Below are positions 30,937-42,666 of a stretch of 64,000 nt of DNA, piece by piece. The DNA is from Paragorgia papillata (Eukaryota > Cnidaria > Anthozoa > Scleralcyonacea > Coralliidae), in NCBI GenBank assembly GCA_035771165.1, contig JAWNZC010000299.1, positions 332,001 through 396,000 of the forward strand, in the 5' to 3' direction. A program made the position numbers and the translations under genes. The notes under the pieces were generated by a model. That model saw only the letters and a program-made list of their open reading frames with translations, made no database searches and was not told where the DNA came from. Position 1 is the first letter of the stretch; each line of letters begins with the position of its first letter.

Positions 30937-33360
30937 TTGCATACGTTCTATATACACACATTTTATATGCATCAGGAAGTAGGAAGTTTGATCCAGCATC
31001 ATAGTCAAGTTGGGCGTATCTTCCTCTTGAGACAATCGACCGTATCGGCCAATTTAACTTCCCGCGGAAGATCATTCCACAACATGACACCGCTATATTT
31101 GAAGCTCTTTTTTAAAAATTCAGTTCTGGGCTTCGGAAGTGTTAAATTTGTATCACTATTTCTTAAATTATGTGTATTTTGTGAAACGCTCCTTTCACAA
31201 AAGGATTGTTTTAGACCCGGGGCAGTGTGGTCATTGAGTATTTTATATATATTCGGCTGACCTAGCGTCATAAGTGGCTCCCGTAATTACTCTTGCCGCG
31301 CGAGATTGAAATTTTTGTAATTTATCTTGGAGCAATTTACCGCAGTTATCCCATAATGGGGAACAGTAATCAAAGTAAGACTGTACTAGTGATTTGTATA
31401 TGGTTTCTAATGTGTTAGCAGGAACATAAGGTTTAACGCGTCTTATATAGCCCCAATACCAGCACTTGCCTTCTTGCAAATAGTCTCAGTATGTTTTTCC
31501 CAGCTCAGTTTTTCGTCGATTTCTACCCCCAAACATTTATGAGAGGTAGTTCGAGAGACTGGTTCGTTATTCAACAAGACACGACTATCACCAACCTTAT
31601 TATTAAGATTATATGACGACGCAATAAACATCAATTTCGATTTGGTTGGGTGATGTTGTAGCTTATTCTTGGCAAGCCAAGTTCGGATATTGTTTAGGTC
31701 AGCATTTAAGTTTTCAACAAGTGTGTCAAAATTAGACGATGATGAAGATATTTGCGTGTCATCTGTATAAAGGCATGGTGTTGTAGATTTCAGACATTTT
31801 GGCATGTCGTTAATGTATAATAAGAACAATAATGGCCCCAATATCGAGCCCTGTGGAACTCCACATATTATTTTTCTAGGTAATGATGTGTGACCGTTGA
31901 CAAAGCACACTTGTTCTCTGTTTGTCAGGTAGGATTCGAACTATTTTAGTTCGAGATTAGCGACTCCAAATTGGTTGTTCATCTTGTTTAACAGAATTGT
32001 GCGATTTATTGAGTCAAACGCTTTTCTGATGTGAAGAAATACAAGGCCGTTTAACATGCCATTATCAATACTCTCCAACCACTGATCGCACATTTTAATG
32101 AGTGCGGACACGGTCGAGTGTTTCGGACGAAATCCCGATTGGAATTTCGATAGCATCGAGTTTTCGGTCAGATACTTATATATCTGGCCGAAAACTTCTT
32201 TCTCAAAAACCTTATTTATTATCGGCAGTATCGAAATAGGCCGGTAATTTTCACAATTCCTTCTGTCATCGGACTTAAAAATTGGTGATATCCGGGCTTG
32301 TTTCCATACGTCTATATATATATGCCCGTGTTAAGAGATAAATTGAAAATAGCAGTCAACGATGACGCGATTATATCTGCCGACATCTTAAGAATTTTGG
32401 CAGGTATGTTATCCATACCTGTAGCTTTCGACACCTTTAGTTTCTTCAAACTTGAGACTACATTGATTAGGCTAATTTCAGAGAACCCATACATCAGTAT
32501 TTGGTTCGTCACACGGTTGGTTAGTTAAATCATTCACTTCAGATGCTAATTTCGGCCCGATATTTGTAAAATATTCATTAAAAGCTTCAGCTATATGTTT
32601 ATCATCCGAAACAACTGTGTTATTGATTAAAAGTTCATTTACATTGGTCGATTTACTATTTCTACTCAACAGAGTATTTATCAAGGACCAACTTTTTTTT
32701 ACATCTTTAGAATGTGAGCAATCTTTAATTTTATCTCGAAAGAATTTAGATTTGGCACTACGTATTTCAACATTAACTCAATTACGTTCAGTCTTGTATG
32801 TTTCCCAATGTATCGGGGAAGCATATTTTATTGCTTGCTTTTTATGAAAATCCCTATTCCTCATAGACTGCTTGATTTTCGGTGTAATCCAAGGGACTGA
32901 ATCCCTTCTTGTCCTCTTTTGCCGAAGAGGCGCATGTCTGTCAAGTATCTCAAGGAAAAGGATTTCCACACTCGCCTGCATACATTAGGGTCGTCGAATT
33001 GATATACTGTATCCCATGGGACCTGTGATATATCTTCAATAAAATAATTTTCGACGAAGTTTTTAAAATCTCGGACTTCTCTAAAACTCTGTTTAGATTT
33101 TGGCAAAGTGATTTTTTTACTGCAAAAATCATGTTATGATCAGATATCCCAAGATGGATAACACAAGAATTGGATATGTTTTCTGGTCTATTGGTAAGAA
33201 TTAAATCGATTAGGGTAGCCGATGTGGACTACCTCCTCTACGTATAACTACAAAAGAGACATCGTTATGGGATGTTAAAGAGCCCTACTATCAATCAGTG
33301 ATAGGGGCATGGATTGTGATTTATTCTTCAGGAGTGTCAATTCACAATCTAGCGTTCTCT
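30937..33360 (-). mobile_element. CR1-like non-LTR retrotransposon (LINE), broken coding region
   Basis: Read on the minus strand: the end of an AP endonuclease domain (LIDLILTNRPENISN, GISDHNMIFAV), then RT blocks (KFQSGFRPKHSTVSAL, ICGVPQGSILGPLLFLLYIN, catalytic YTDDT where F/YADD is usual) and a C-terminal segment (SYFDYCSPLWDNC, GVMLWNDLPREVK). At least six frame changes break it. The element is 5' truncated. Its 3' UTR is separated and lies at 11,402-11,584, on the other side of element A. Confidence 0.85.
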
Positions 33361-33511
33361 AGTATATATATATATATAGTATATTAATCTTACATACATT
33401 GTCTTACATAGTCTTACATACGTTTGTATATATTGTAATACTTAGCACGTTCATATTTAAAAGAGTTTCGTGCTCAATTTATGTTACGTGGATAAATAAA
33501 TTACTACTACT
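33361..33511 (+). mobile_element. Possible second LINE tail
   Basis: After a short AT run, plus-strand sequence ends TGGATAAATAAATTACTACTAC, with the look of another LINE 3' end with a TAC tail. It abuts the resumed element B gene. Confidence 0.35.
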
Positions 33512-34398
33512 TCTCTGATAATGTACCGAAGCAGATAACCAGCCTTATGAGATTCCATTTATATTTTACAGTCAGACGGATAATGCGAGAGTTTACTGTT
33601 ATGAAATTACCAGAGATTGGCGATATTATGACGAAATTTGGCGCTAACCATCTTAAGGCTCACACTCCTAAGTGGACGTGGCAAGAAGTGGAAAAGTCTG
33701 AAGATCCAAAGCATTCTGATACAAAATGAACTGGACAGAGCTGGGTACGTGATTTGAGTAACGATTATAAGAAATTTATACCTAGAGTGTCTAATGGTCT
33801 CGTAACAAAGGGTACAGAGCTACTGAATCAATCCATCGAAGCATATATCTACTGTATTTTTGGTGCACAAGCTAAAACCAGACAGAGTATTTATAGTTCA
33901 AGGGCTTCGGCACTAGAAACACAAAAAATATTCAGACAACTAGTTGAGGACTCAGTAATTAATTATAGCACTAGTGTATGGATTAACAACATGAACAGGT
34001 GTGTTAGTGACACAAACGTTATTCTCAATTTAGATATCAATCACCCAGTCTCTGGTTGTTACCATCAGATATGTCAATCTTAAAGAACCCTATACAAGGA
34101 TACAACAATAAGCTTAGAACAGCTTCATCATCTATGGTCTTTGGTGTTAATAATAGTTTAAACTATGGTCAACGGGTTAATAAGAGTGAACCAAAGAAAG
34201 TTCATCAGGATCGAGGCGAACATCTGGATACCTTAGATAATAAGCAAGTTAAGAAAGAGCCAAACAAGATAACTCGACGATAGGGACCTGGAAGATAAAA
34301 AAAGTAGTGGGAAAACAGATAGTCATGACACCGAACTTGGTATTATATTAGTAGCGACGGCTTTTGGAGGTTTTCTTATCAGCAAATATGTCTTATAA
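33512..34398 (+). pseudogene. Element B homologue of the 477-residue module gene 1
   Basis: Three open pieces (33512-33729, 33754-34083, 34056-34398) match the C-terminal two thirds of the element A protein: FHLYFTVRRIM, NQSIEAYIYCIFGAQAKTRQ, LVEDSVINYSTSVWINNMNR, and a tail ending in the hydrophobic GGFLISKYVL. Stops at 33727 and about 34,081, with shifts, break it. AT-rich codons replace the GC-rich ones of A, so the two elements have long been separate. The 5' third is lost to the LINE. Confidence 0.8.
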
Positions 34399-35909
34399 TA
34401 TAATATAATATAATATAATATAGTATAATATAATATAGTATAGTATAGTATAGTATAATATAATATAATATAATATAATATAATATAATATAATATAATA
34501 TAATATAATATAATATAATATAATATAATATAATATAATATAATATAATATAATATAATATAATATAATATAATATAATATAATATAATATAATATAATA
34601 TAATATAATATAATATAATATAATATAATATAATATAATATAATATAATATAATATAATATAATATATATAATATAATATAATATAATATAATATAATAT
34701 AATATAATATAATATAATATAATATAATATAATATAATATAATATAATATAATATAATATAATATAATATAATATAATATAATATAATATAATATAATAT
34801 AATATAATATAATATAATATAATATAATATAATATAATATAATATAATATAATATAATATAATATAATATAATATAATATAATATAATAATATAATATAA
34901 TATAATATAATATATATATATAATATAATATAATATAATATAATATAATATAATATAATATAATATAATATAATATAATATAATATAATATAATATAATA
35001 TAATATAATATAATATAATATAATATAATATAATATAATATAATATAATATAATATAATATAATATAATATAATATAATATAATATAATATAATATAATA
35101 TAATATAATATAATATAATATAATATAATATAATATAATATAATATAATATAATATAATATAATATAATATAATATAATATAATATAATATAATATAATA
35201 TAATATAATATAATATAATATATAATATAATATAATATAATAAAATATAATATAATATAATATAATATAATATAATATAATATAATATAATATAATATAA
35301 TATAATATAATATAATATAATATAATATAATATAATATAATATAATATAATATAATATAATATAATATAATATAATATAATATAATATAATATAATATAA
35401 TATAATATAATATAATATAATATAATATAATATAATATAATATAATATAATATAATATAATATAATATAATATAATATAATATAATATAATATAATATAA
35501 TATAATATAATATAATATAATATAATATAATATAATATAATATAATATAATATAATATAATATAATATAATATAATATAATATAATATAATATAATATAA
35601 TATAATATAATATAATATAATATAATATAATATAATATAATATAATATAATATAATATAATATAATATAATATAATATAATATAATATAATATAATATAA
35701 TATAATATAATATAATATAATATAATATAATATAATATAATATAATATAATATAATATAATATAATATAATATAATAAATATAATATAATATAATATAAT
35801 ATAATATAATATAATATAATATAATATAATATAATATAATATATATATATAATATAATATAATATAATATAATATAATATAATATAATATAATATAATAT
35901 AATATAATA
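34396..35909. repeat. AATAT pentanucleotide satellite, 1.5 kb
   Basis: About 300 nearly perfect copies of AATAT with rare phase breaks (for example 34,663, 34,889, 34,914, 35,220, 35,242, 35,779, 35,843). It starts on the stop codon of module gene 1 (TCTTATAATATAATAT) and ends just before the start of gene 2, so it expanded within the short AT-rich intergenic spacer. Length in the assembly may not be exact. Confidence 0.97.
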
Positions 35910-35911
35910 CG

Positions 35912-36040
35912 AGTTTTATTTTATGGATATGAAGACCCTGATACGTCTGACAAAACTAAACTACCCTTAAAAGGCTGGAAAATGGAAGGAGAGATCAATA
36001 TGAACTTGTCACGGCGTCACAAATTCCTTAATTTTCTCCC
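35912..36040 (+). pseudogene. Element B homologue of module gene 2, N-terminal stub
   Basis: The frame reads VLFYGYEDPDTSDKTKLP, matching SLFYGYSRPDTVTKEEF at the start of the element A gene. The ATG is replaced by ATA or lost, and similarity ends after about 20 residues at unrelated DNA. Confidence 0.6.
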
Positions 36041-39000
36041 ACTTGGAATCGCTCAGTTCCAGGCCTCGCGTGGACGCGCGCGCTGCGCGAAGCTGATATA
36101 TTCAATAAACATGGCTGAAAGAAGCTAGAAAGACATAGACATGATGTGGTTTTTAATTTTGAAATTGGAATTCAGTGACGTGACGGTAGAAATGATATCC
36201 GTGGCCGAACAATCGTGGTTTCAACACATTCGGACGTCCGAAAGCCGCCTGACTTAACAGTCGGCAATACGCTCGACAAGAAGCAGATAATACAGACTAT
36301 ATATGAGCGATTGAGCGCCAGGCTCGTATTCTTCCTCATTCCTCAAGCACATCAGTCAAGCGATAAGACTTTTCCACTACAATTCCGATGGATTTGACGA
36401 AGTATATTTGTGTGTTGCGTAGAACCTATGGGGAACTATCTCCTCGGACGTCAGCACTGGATTTTCGACAATCAAGATCTGATCTTTTCTTCAGCAAGAT
36501 TCAGTGGGAAAAATTGTATTACAGCAAAATTTGACAACCAACTAAAGTGTGATAGTAAACCGAAATTTGTTAATTCGAGGAACGCCAAGAAATTGAGCCA
36601 CAGACAGTCGAGATAAGTTTTAATTTACAAACAGAACTATCATAATAATGACATTGCAGATTTTAACGTTGCAGGGATTGATTAACTGTTAATTTGTATT
36701 CTCTTTGTCACCATACATGTATAAATATCTACTGTAGTACAGTGAATTTTGTTGTACTAAACTTGTATGGCCAGGTGTTTTAATAATTATAAGTGTCATA
36801 ACTGTTAAAACCTTGCCTGGACTGCAGTAGCTATCCAGAAAAATATTCTTATCAGTTGACCAAAATCAGCTGTTAGCTAGTGAAATGGCTTTCCAGGGCA
36901 ATGCTTTATGGTTTCAGTGCAAAAAGGCCAGGGTTCCCATGCATATATTGAAATGGACTCATTAAATTATCCATATTCGGATCTTTGTGGTAAACAACCC
37001 CAGTGGCCCAGCCTGCTCCAAATAGTGCAATAATGTATTGTACTTTTAATACAAAAGTATTAAAACATTGTTTCCATATAGATGTAAGACCCAGAGGAAT
37101 ATCGGTTTGATCATATGGTCTTGCAGATATATTGCTTGTGGATCCAATGTGTTGTCCATGATTGTGCCTTTCAGCTGAGCAACTATGCTGTCTGCTCTTA
37201 AGGCTATATCCAAAACCATACTTTAATAAGCTCCTTTACTGTAAAATATCACTATATATTGAATCTCTAAAGAAGAGTCCACTTTGAGCAAGACAATAAT
37301 AGCTCAGTACTCAAAATAATCATTCAAAAAGTATTGGTTGTTTTGATTTGGGGTATCATACACTATAATGAATTATAATACTTTATAGGCAACTGTACAG
37401 GTCTTTAACTATAATATTTTTGGGTATTAAACTGTACATGTTTGAAATTGGAAGCAAAACACAAGTGTTATAATTGTAGTATTGTACCCTAATTTTTCCT
37501 GTATTATTCCTATAATTACATGGTGAGTTTATCCTGGGCAAAATACAAATTCTAGTAGTTGCTATTAAAGGATTGTGCTTGTATATACAGGTACAATTTG
37601 TTTATACGAGGATGTACAATCCACGTGTGTGTGTGTGTGTGTGTGTGTGTGCATGGAAAGGGGGGGGAGGAAAGAAAAATTTGTCCAACAGAAATAGTAA
37701 ATGAAAGAACTAATCACAATGAGCCCAAATGAATTCCAACATCCACTTTCCTTGAGTCCAGGGTCACTGTTGCTTGACATGGCAGCTGAAACAGACCCAC
37801 TTACACCCCCAGCACACATTGGATGGTATGTCTATACCATGTCTTTTATATTGAGAATTTTTTTTTATTACAGGGAGGGAGGAGGGTAAATTATATTGAG
37901 TATTGTAAGAATTATGCACATAATTGTAAAATTTGTGAAATAAACTCCAAAGTTCACAGGGTACATGTTTCAAAATTCAATTCAAATATGTTAAGCATTT
38001 ATTTAATTTAATCTTTAAAGGTACACATGTGGAACTGGATATATTTTGACTTACTGCAAACGTTTCGTTTTCGTCACATAAGTTAAGACATATGTATAAA
38101 CTCACTGATAAAAAATTATTAGCAACATATTTTAAAACTGGAGAATTTCAGTCAATTTTCCTTAGAATATAACTATATACCAATGTTCAAACAACACTAT
38201 ATAATTATATATTTGTACGCGCTTGCCTTTGAGCTTCGGCAGTTATCGAAATGGAATATTTTTCTACTTCGCGGGATAGATGGATTTGGCAAAGCTAAAG
38301 GTTTCTTCCCGCTATTACGTTGGTCAAGCTAATATTCACAAATTCATTTCTATCACACGTCTTTAGCTCTTTCTTCTTCAGACAAACCACTTATTTTTGT
38401 CAATACTTTCAAAACTCTGTCTTTGGGAGATTTTATATCACATTTTACACGATGATAATCGTTCTTTGATCATTTAATGCTCACTTGACGAAAACTACCG
38501 CCGCGGAAGTACAAGGCAATTTTCAAGATGGCGGACACCAACATGTACAACAAAAATACGTATTTAAAAGCGACGTTTACCTTGACAACGTTTCATTCAA
38601 CATGAATAATTCAGTAGTTTAAAACTTTGCGCTCGTTTTGGCTTAGACAAAATTTGTGTTTGCCCTAAAGCCTTCATCTTTTGCACGTTCATTGGCGAGA
38701 AAACTGTAAAAAAATCACAACATTGGCTATTTCTCTTGGCACAGCTCCTATATTCGCAATCGACAAAAGGGAGATAAATGTGACAGTATTTCGCTAAAAA
38801 TATCGACAACTAATGTTGTCGTCCGTCTTTTAGTTCGCCTGTTAAAATCGAATACTGACGTAATACTCGCATCATAAAATGTGCAATATCAAAGGGAAAT
38901 ATGGTGAGAAAACGCTCAATTGCAGCTCAGAGGGAAAAAACGTTTAATATTTTATTTATAAGTTGCATTTCCAGCTACAAAAGTTTCATAAATAACTTAT

Positions 39001-39407
39001 ACTTCCATGCTAAAGGTAGAGCATTTACGAGCGACTTCTTTGGCGACATTTTTTGCGATAAGCCGCTGACACCAAGTACCCTAAAAGTCGGCGCGCATTC
39101 AAGGCCGATGGGAGGAATTTGGCTGATTTGTGACGCCGTGTGTTTGAGTGTGTTTGAGTGTGTTTGCAATCAATGAGGCGTATTTTAAGCATTATAGTGA
39201 AAAAACAAAAGTCACATATAAGTATGCATATGCATCAATTGGACACGTTGAGCGTAGGCCCGACTTCGACCATGAAAACTACCGAGGTCGGATGTGTTGC
39301 ACGGTAATTTTACATATGACACTATATTGTATGTTATAAAGACATGATCTTAGATGATGACTCCAAAAGTTATGATATATCATGTAAATTTGTCATGAAA
39401 ATTTGTC
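36041..39407. other. Unrecognised DNA inserted in element B
   Basis: No conserved gene found. It contains GC-rich CpG patches (36,060-36,110, 38,500-38,530), a (GT)n run at about 37,625-37,653, and otherwise AT-rich sequence. It separates the halves of element B, so it is either an unidentified insertion or host DNA joined by rearrangement. Short ORFs at 36,215-36,616 lack recognisable motifs. Confidence 0.4.
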
Positions 39408-39569
39408 ATGAAGGTAACCTACGCTGATAAAGTAGTAGCAAAATATGGTCTAGGCATGGTTGATTTGACTACGAGGCCTAATTATGATTTAGTTCTTGGG
39501 GACGGGACAGTTAGGTTTGTCGATCTTGGTTTGAAAGTAAGATTGCGCGATATCGGGTGGTTACGCTGA
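39408..39569 (+). CDS. 53-residue small ORF in element B, unknown
   Basis: It starts MKVTYADKVVAKYGLGMVDL and runs to a TGA at 39567, which overlaps the next ATG (CTGATGC) of a Cys-containing frame (YYCHTDKRGRRWE, stop, ICDTCGDKR). Tight overlap is typical of compact viral genes. No counterpart recognised in element A. Confidence 0.35.
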   Translation: MKVTYADKVVAKYGLGMVDLTTRPNYDLVLGDGTVRFVDLGLKVRLRDIGWLR

Positions 39570-39678
39570 TGCTAAGTTCTTATTACTGTCACACAGACAA
39601 GAGGGGTCGTCGGTGGGAATGAATTTGTGATACATGTGGAGACAAGAGAGTACTAAATATGAATTATAATATACACAT

Positions 39679-40125
39679 ATGATGAAAGACTGTGTTAACT
39701 TTAATCATATCAGTGATACTCTCAGATGATGAGGTCACTAAACTGGAGAAATGGTATAGATACTACCACAAATTAACTATGTGTTATAAATGGAAATACA
39801 AGAGGTTAAGGACGAGGTGGTTACTCTTAAATATGACGTCGATCACCCTAACAGTAGTTGGGCCTATTAATGTAGCCACCTTGGCGATATCTGGTGTTGG
39901 TGTTATTATTCAGGGTAGTAACCTTGGTAATAAAGTTGAGGGTTGTAGGTTTGCTTATACATCATATGAAAAAGTCCTAACACAACTGAGGTCATATCTA
40001 AGGGGTTTGCCATATGACGATCAAGCCTTATTATCCGATCTAAAGGGGTGTTGGACGACATCGTGACAGATTTATGCCCACCTATTAATGGAAAAACATA
40101 TGATAAGATATATGGTATACTATAA
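39679..40125 (+). pseudogene. Element B homologue of module gene 3 (membrane protein)
   Basis: It starts MMKDCVNFNHISD. After a one-base shift near 39,720 it continues KLEKWYRYYHKLTMCYKWKY, a hydrophobic pair (MTSITLTVVG, ATLAISGVGVIIQG) and FAYTSYEKVLTQLRSYLRG. A second shift near 40,048 leads to DDIVTDLCPPI and a stop at 40125. Segment by segment it parallels the element A protein. Confidence 0.75.
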
Positions 40126-40256
40126 TAAATGGAAGACATAGAGTTAACTGACAGATCATCTGTGAGATAGCTGATAGATCATCTGTGAGATATCTGATAG
40201 GTACCTGAGAGATTACCTATAAGTTGTCTGTAAGTAAAACATAGACTATATTATAC

Positions 40257-40613
40257 ATGAGTGAGGAAACCCCAAAAATAACAACTCAGAAAAAGAAAAA
40301 GAATCCCCTCTGTGTGGAGGCTGGCAAACGCCTAGCTCAGATAAGCAAGGAGGCTAAAGAACGTAAATTGAGAGGGAGAATTGAAGCCGAAAGACAAACT
40401 AAAAACAATGATAGTACACTTAATTATGGTTATTTGGTTGTAACCATAGGACTAGCAGTAGCAATTGGTAGCTTGTATTACACAAGAAAGGATGACATAA
40501 GAGAGGTTAAAAGGCTAGATACCATTAAAGAAGAGTCTAAACCAGAACCGAAAAATTTTGTCATTAATACCAGACGAAAAACTGATAACATTAATTTAGA
40601 TACATTTGATTAA
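40257..40613 (+). CDS. Element B homologue of module gene 4 (KRLAQISKEAKERK protein)
   Basis: 118 residues, intact: a shorter charged N terminus than in A, then EAGKRLAQISKEAKERK, a membrane helix (YGYLVVTIGLAVAIGSLYY) and a charged tail. It is preceded by TATATTATAC directly before the ATG, the same string that precedes the 78-residue ORF in element A, and by degenerate ACAGATCA-type repeats. Confidence 0.75.
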   Translation: MSEETPKITTQKKKKNPLCVEAGKRLAQISKEAKERKLRGRIEAERQTKNNDSTLNYGYLVVTIGLAVAIGSLYYTRKDDIREVKRLDTIKEESKPEPKNFVINTRRKTDNINLDTFD

Positions 40614-40637
40614 ATGAAACATATCTTATTATATAAC

Positions 40638-40679
40638 ATGACTACAATAGATAGAAAAGAGGCGATGAATGAACTATAA
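40638..40679 (+). pseudogene. Element B stub of module gene 5
   Basis: MTTIDRKEAMNEL then a stop; it matches the start of the 76-residue protein of element A. This ends the recognisable A/B synteny. Confidence 0.6.
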
Positions 40680-41169
40680 ATGGCAGTAGTGGTATATATA
40701 ATACTACTTTTTTTAATGTGTTGGAGCCTGGCACTAGCTCTAAGTCAATGCCAGACTCGTATGATAATTGGTTAGCCAATGAAAAAATCGGAAAAAGATT
40801 TGATTATATTGTTTGTACGGGGGGAGATCGAGAGTAGGTGTTGGCTCCTTATTATATATGGAATTTTTAGTAGGTTAGGAGGGTGGATTTGTATTTTCGA
40901 AAAAACTAGAAAAATAAATGAATTGAAAAATAGAAAAAAGTGAAATGTATTTGAGAGAGAACTTACGTGTGTGGGATCGATACACGTAGACGCGTTTACG
41001 GAACATATTCACTATTTTCTTACGTGTATGTGTGTCACATACCATGCATATTTTAAGAATTTTAGAGAAACAAAATTTATTTTAATTTTATAAAACATTT
41101 TTGTAGAAAAAAACTATGTATATAGAGATTTAAGAAAAAAACATAGAAAAAAAAGTTTTTTCTCACCGA

Positions 41170-41230
41170 TCGAAGAGACGGAGCTCTGCACGACACACTA
41201 CCATCTGGTCGAATGAAGTGATTGCGGGTG
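41170..41230. repeat. Hairpin near the left of element C
   Basis: CACGACACAC (about 41,189) is complementary to GTGTGTCGTG (about 41,228), a 10-bp stem with a loop of about 30 nt. Role unknown. Confidence 0.45.
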
Positions 41231-41294
41231 TGTCGTGACGTATATGGCCGTGTATATTGATTGACGCCCCTTCCGGTAGGGCTACCCACGATGA

Positions 41295-41485
41295 CCATAT
41301 ATGGTATGTTTTTGTTTTTTTCCCCGCTGTAAAAATACTTTTTCCGTTTTACTCACGCTGATAACTTCCGTTTACAATATTATCCCCGGATATATCCATA
41401 TATGGTATGATTTTGGATTTTTTGTATGAAAAAAAATAATTGTTTATTATTGTTTATTATTTTTTTATTTTATACCCATATATGG
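41295..41485. promoter_or_regulatory. Three CArG boxes (CCATATATGG) upstream of the 41,606 gene
   Basis: Perfect CCATATATGG at 41295-41304, 41396-41405 and 41476-41485, the first two followed by TATG. CC(A/T)6GG is the SRF/MADS-box consensus. They lie in the 300 bp before an ORF start. Confidence 0.6.
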
Positions 41486-41605
41486 GTGTAGGATGGGCTA
41501 TTTTTTTACTTATGCTATTAAACTACTATTTAAAGAGGGGAAAAAATCTATTTTATTTTATTTCATCTACTGTATGTAAAGAAGTTTTAAAAAAAAGTAA
41601 ACAAA

Positions 41606-42022
41606 ATGAGTAAAAAGGTGATTGATGCTTTATCCTTTAAGTTTCAAGGTTTTTTAAATTTTATTAGTCAAAAACCCTTTCCTGAAAGATGTGGGATTAC
41701 AGGATGTTCATCTATTGCTGACAGATGTGGGTTTGGAACACCACAAAATAAAGTATTAAACGAAGAAGAAATCGATGGTGCCCAACTTTTACTATATCCA
41801 AGTTGTTGTATCCATTTCGCGTTGAAGGGAAATATTACAGTGGGAAAAAATACTTTGGTTGTAATGTGTCGGGGTGAAAAAATACTCAATTGGATGATTG
41901 CAAATATGTCGCGAGAAGAATTAGATGCATATATACATGATCTAGAAGTTTTGCTTGATATTCAACCAGAATTAAAAGAAAAAAAGAATGAAGAAGAAAA
42001 AGATGAAAAAAAAATAAAATAA
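41606..42022 (+). CDS. Element C ORF, 138 residues, Cys-containing, unknown
   Basis: It starts MSKKVIDALSFKFQGFLNFI. A Cys/His cluster in the middle (CGITGCSSIADRCGF, YPSCCIHF) may bind metal; the C terminus is a Lys/Glu-rich tail. Intact, ATG in AACAAAATGAG context, downstream of three CArG boxes. No family recognised. Confidence 0.6.
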   Translation: MSKKVIDALSFKFQGFLNFISQKPFPERCGITGCSSIADRCGFGTPQNKVLNEEEIDGAQLLLYPSCCIHFALKGNITVGKNTLVVMCRGEKILNWMIANMSREELDAYIHDLEVLLDIQPELKEKKNEEEKDEKKIK

Positions 42023-42104
42023 ATTTTTTATTCATTTTATCCAAATAAAACAACACGTGAACTTGAATGTTTTCCCAGGCTTATATTAAAGATGTAATTT
42101 TACG

Positions 42105-42425
42105 GTGAATGTAAGATATCACCATCATACAAACGCATTAAACATGTTGGTAAAGGAAATGGATGTGAATAACATTAACGCAACATTTATTTGTTTTGAT
42201 GGAATATATGAAATGCTGGGGAGCTGTTTTGGTACCCATCTCAAGGTACTTGATGTAAAAAAGGATTATTTCAAGAAGTATGAAGATAAAGTTTTTTTTG
42301 AAACGGTGAACACGGAAGGAATTACACCAATTCCTACGTATAAATATTATTGGACGTTATCTCAGAAGAGTTATGATTTTAGTGTGGATATAGGACGTTG
42401 TACTGGATTTTGGGATGATGAGTAG
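42105..42425 (+). CDS. Element C ORF, about 93-106 residues, unknown
   Basis: No ATG at the frame opening; the first Met is at 42144 (MLVKEMDVNNINATFICFDG). The protein ends with an aromatic-rich segment (YKYYWTLSQKSYDFSVDIGR). It may be the second exon of a spliced gene, since TTTTCCCAG lies just upstream (about 42,078). No family recognised. Confidence 0.4.
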   Translation: MNVRYHHHTNALNMLVKEMDVNNINATFICFDGIYEMLGSCFGTHLKVLDVKKDYFKKYEDKVFFETVNTEGITPIPTYKYYWTLSQKSYDFSVDIGRCTGFWDDE

Positions 42426-42477
42426 ACAATAAATATATTTTCGCTAAAAAAAAACGATTTTTTTGTTTTTCCTACAA

Positions 42478-42508
42478 CCATATTTGGTAAAAGATATATA
42501 TATATAAA
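42478..42508 (+). promoter_or_regulatory. CArG box plus TATA box
   Basis: CCATATTTGG at 42478-42487 is followed by TATATATATATAAA at about 42,494-42,507. A tiny ORF (42512-42592, MNEEEELQKPNESEGKRSD) starts at once and the 123-residue ORF at 42,667. Arrangement and spacing look like an RNA polymerase II promoter. Confidence 0.5.
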
Positions 42509-42666
42509 CCCATGAACGAAGAAGAAGAATTACAAAAACCAAATGAATCAGAGGGAAAAAGATCTGATATTAATATTATTATTAGAGATTAATCTTTACG
42601 TAGATATCATATTAGAATTGAAAGGTATAATAAAGTACAGGGAGAGAAAAAACCCAAACGAATGAG

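Noticed and set aside
34396..35909. CRISPR-like or centromere-like array
   Set aside because: No spacers; a simple pentanucleotide satellite, too short on its own to call a centromere.
37565..37819. 84-codon minus-strand frame with a His-Thr repeat
   Set aside because: The repeat is a translated (GT)n microsatellite; no other support.
41170..41230. tRNA-like structure
   Set aside because: A 10-bp stem exists, but no cloverleaf, TΨC or anticodon arm could be drawn.
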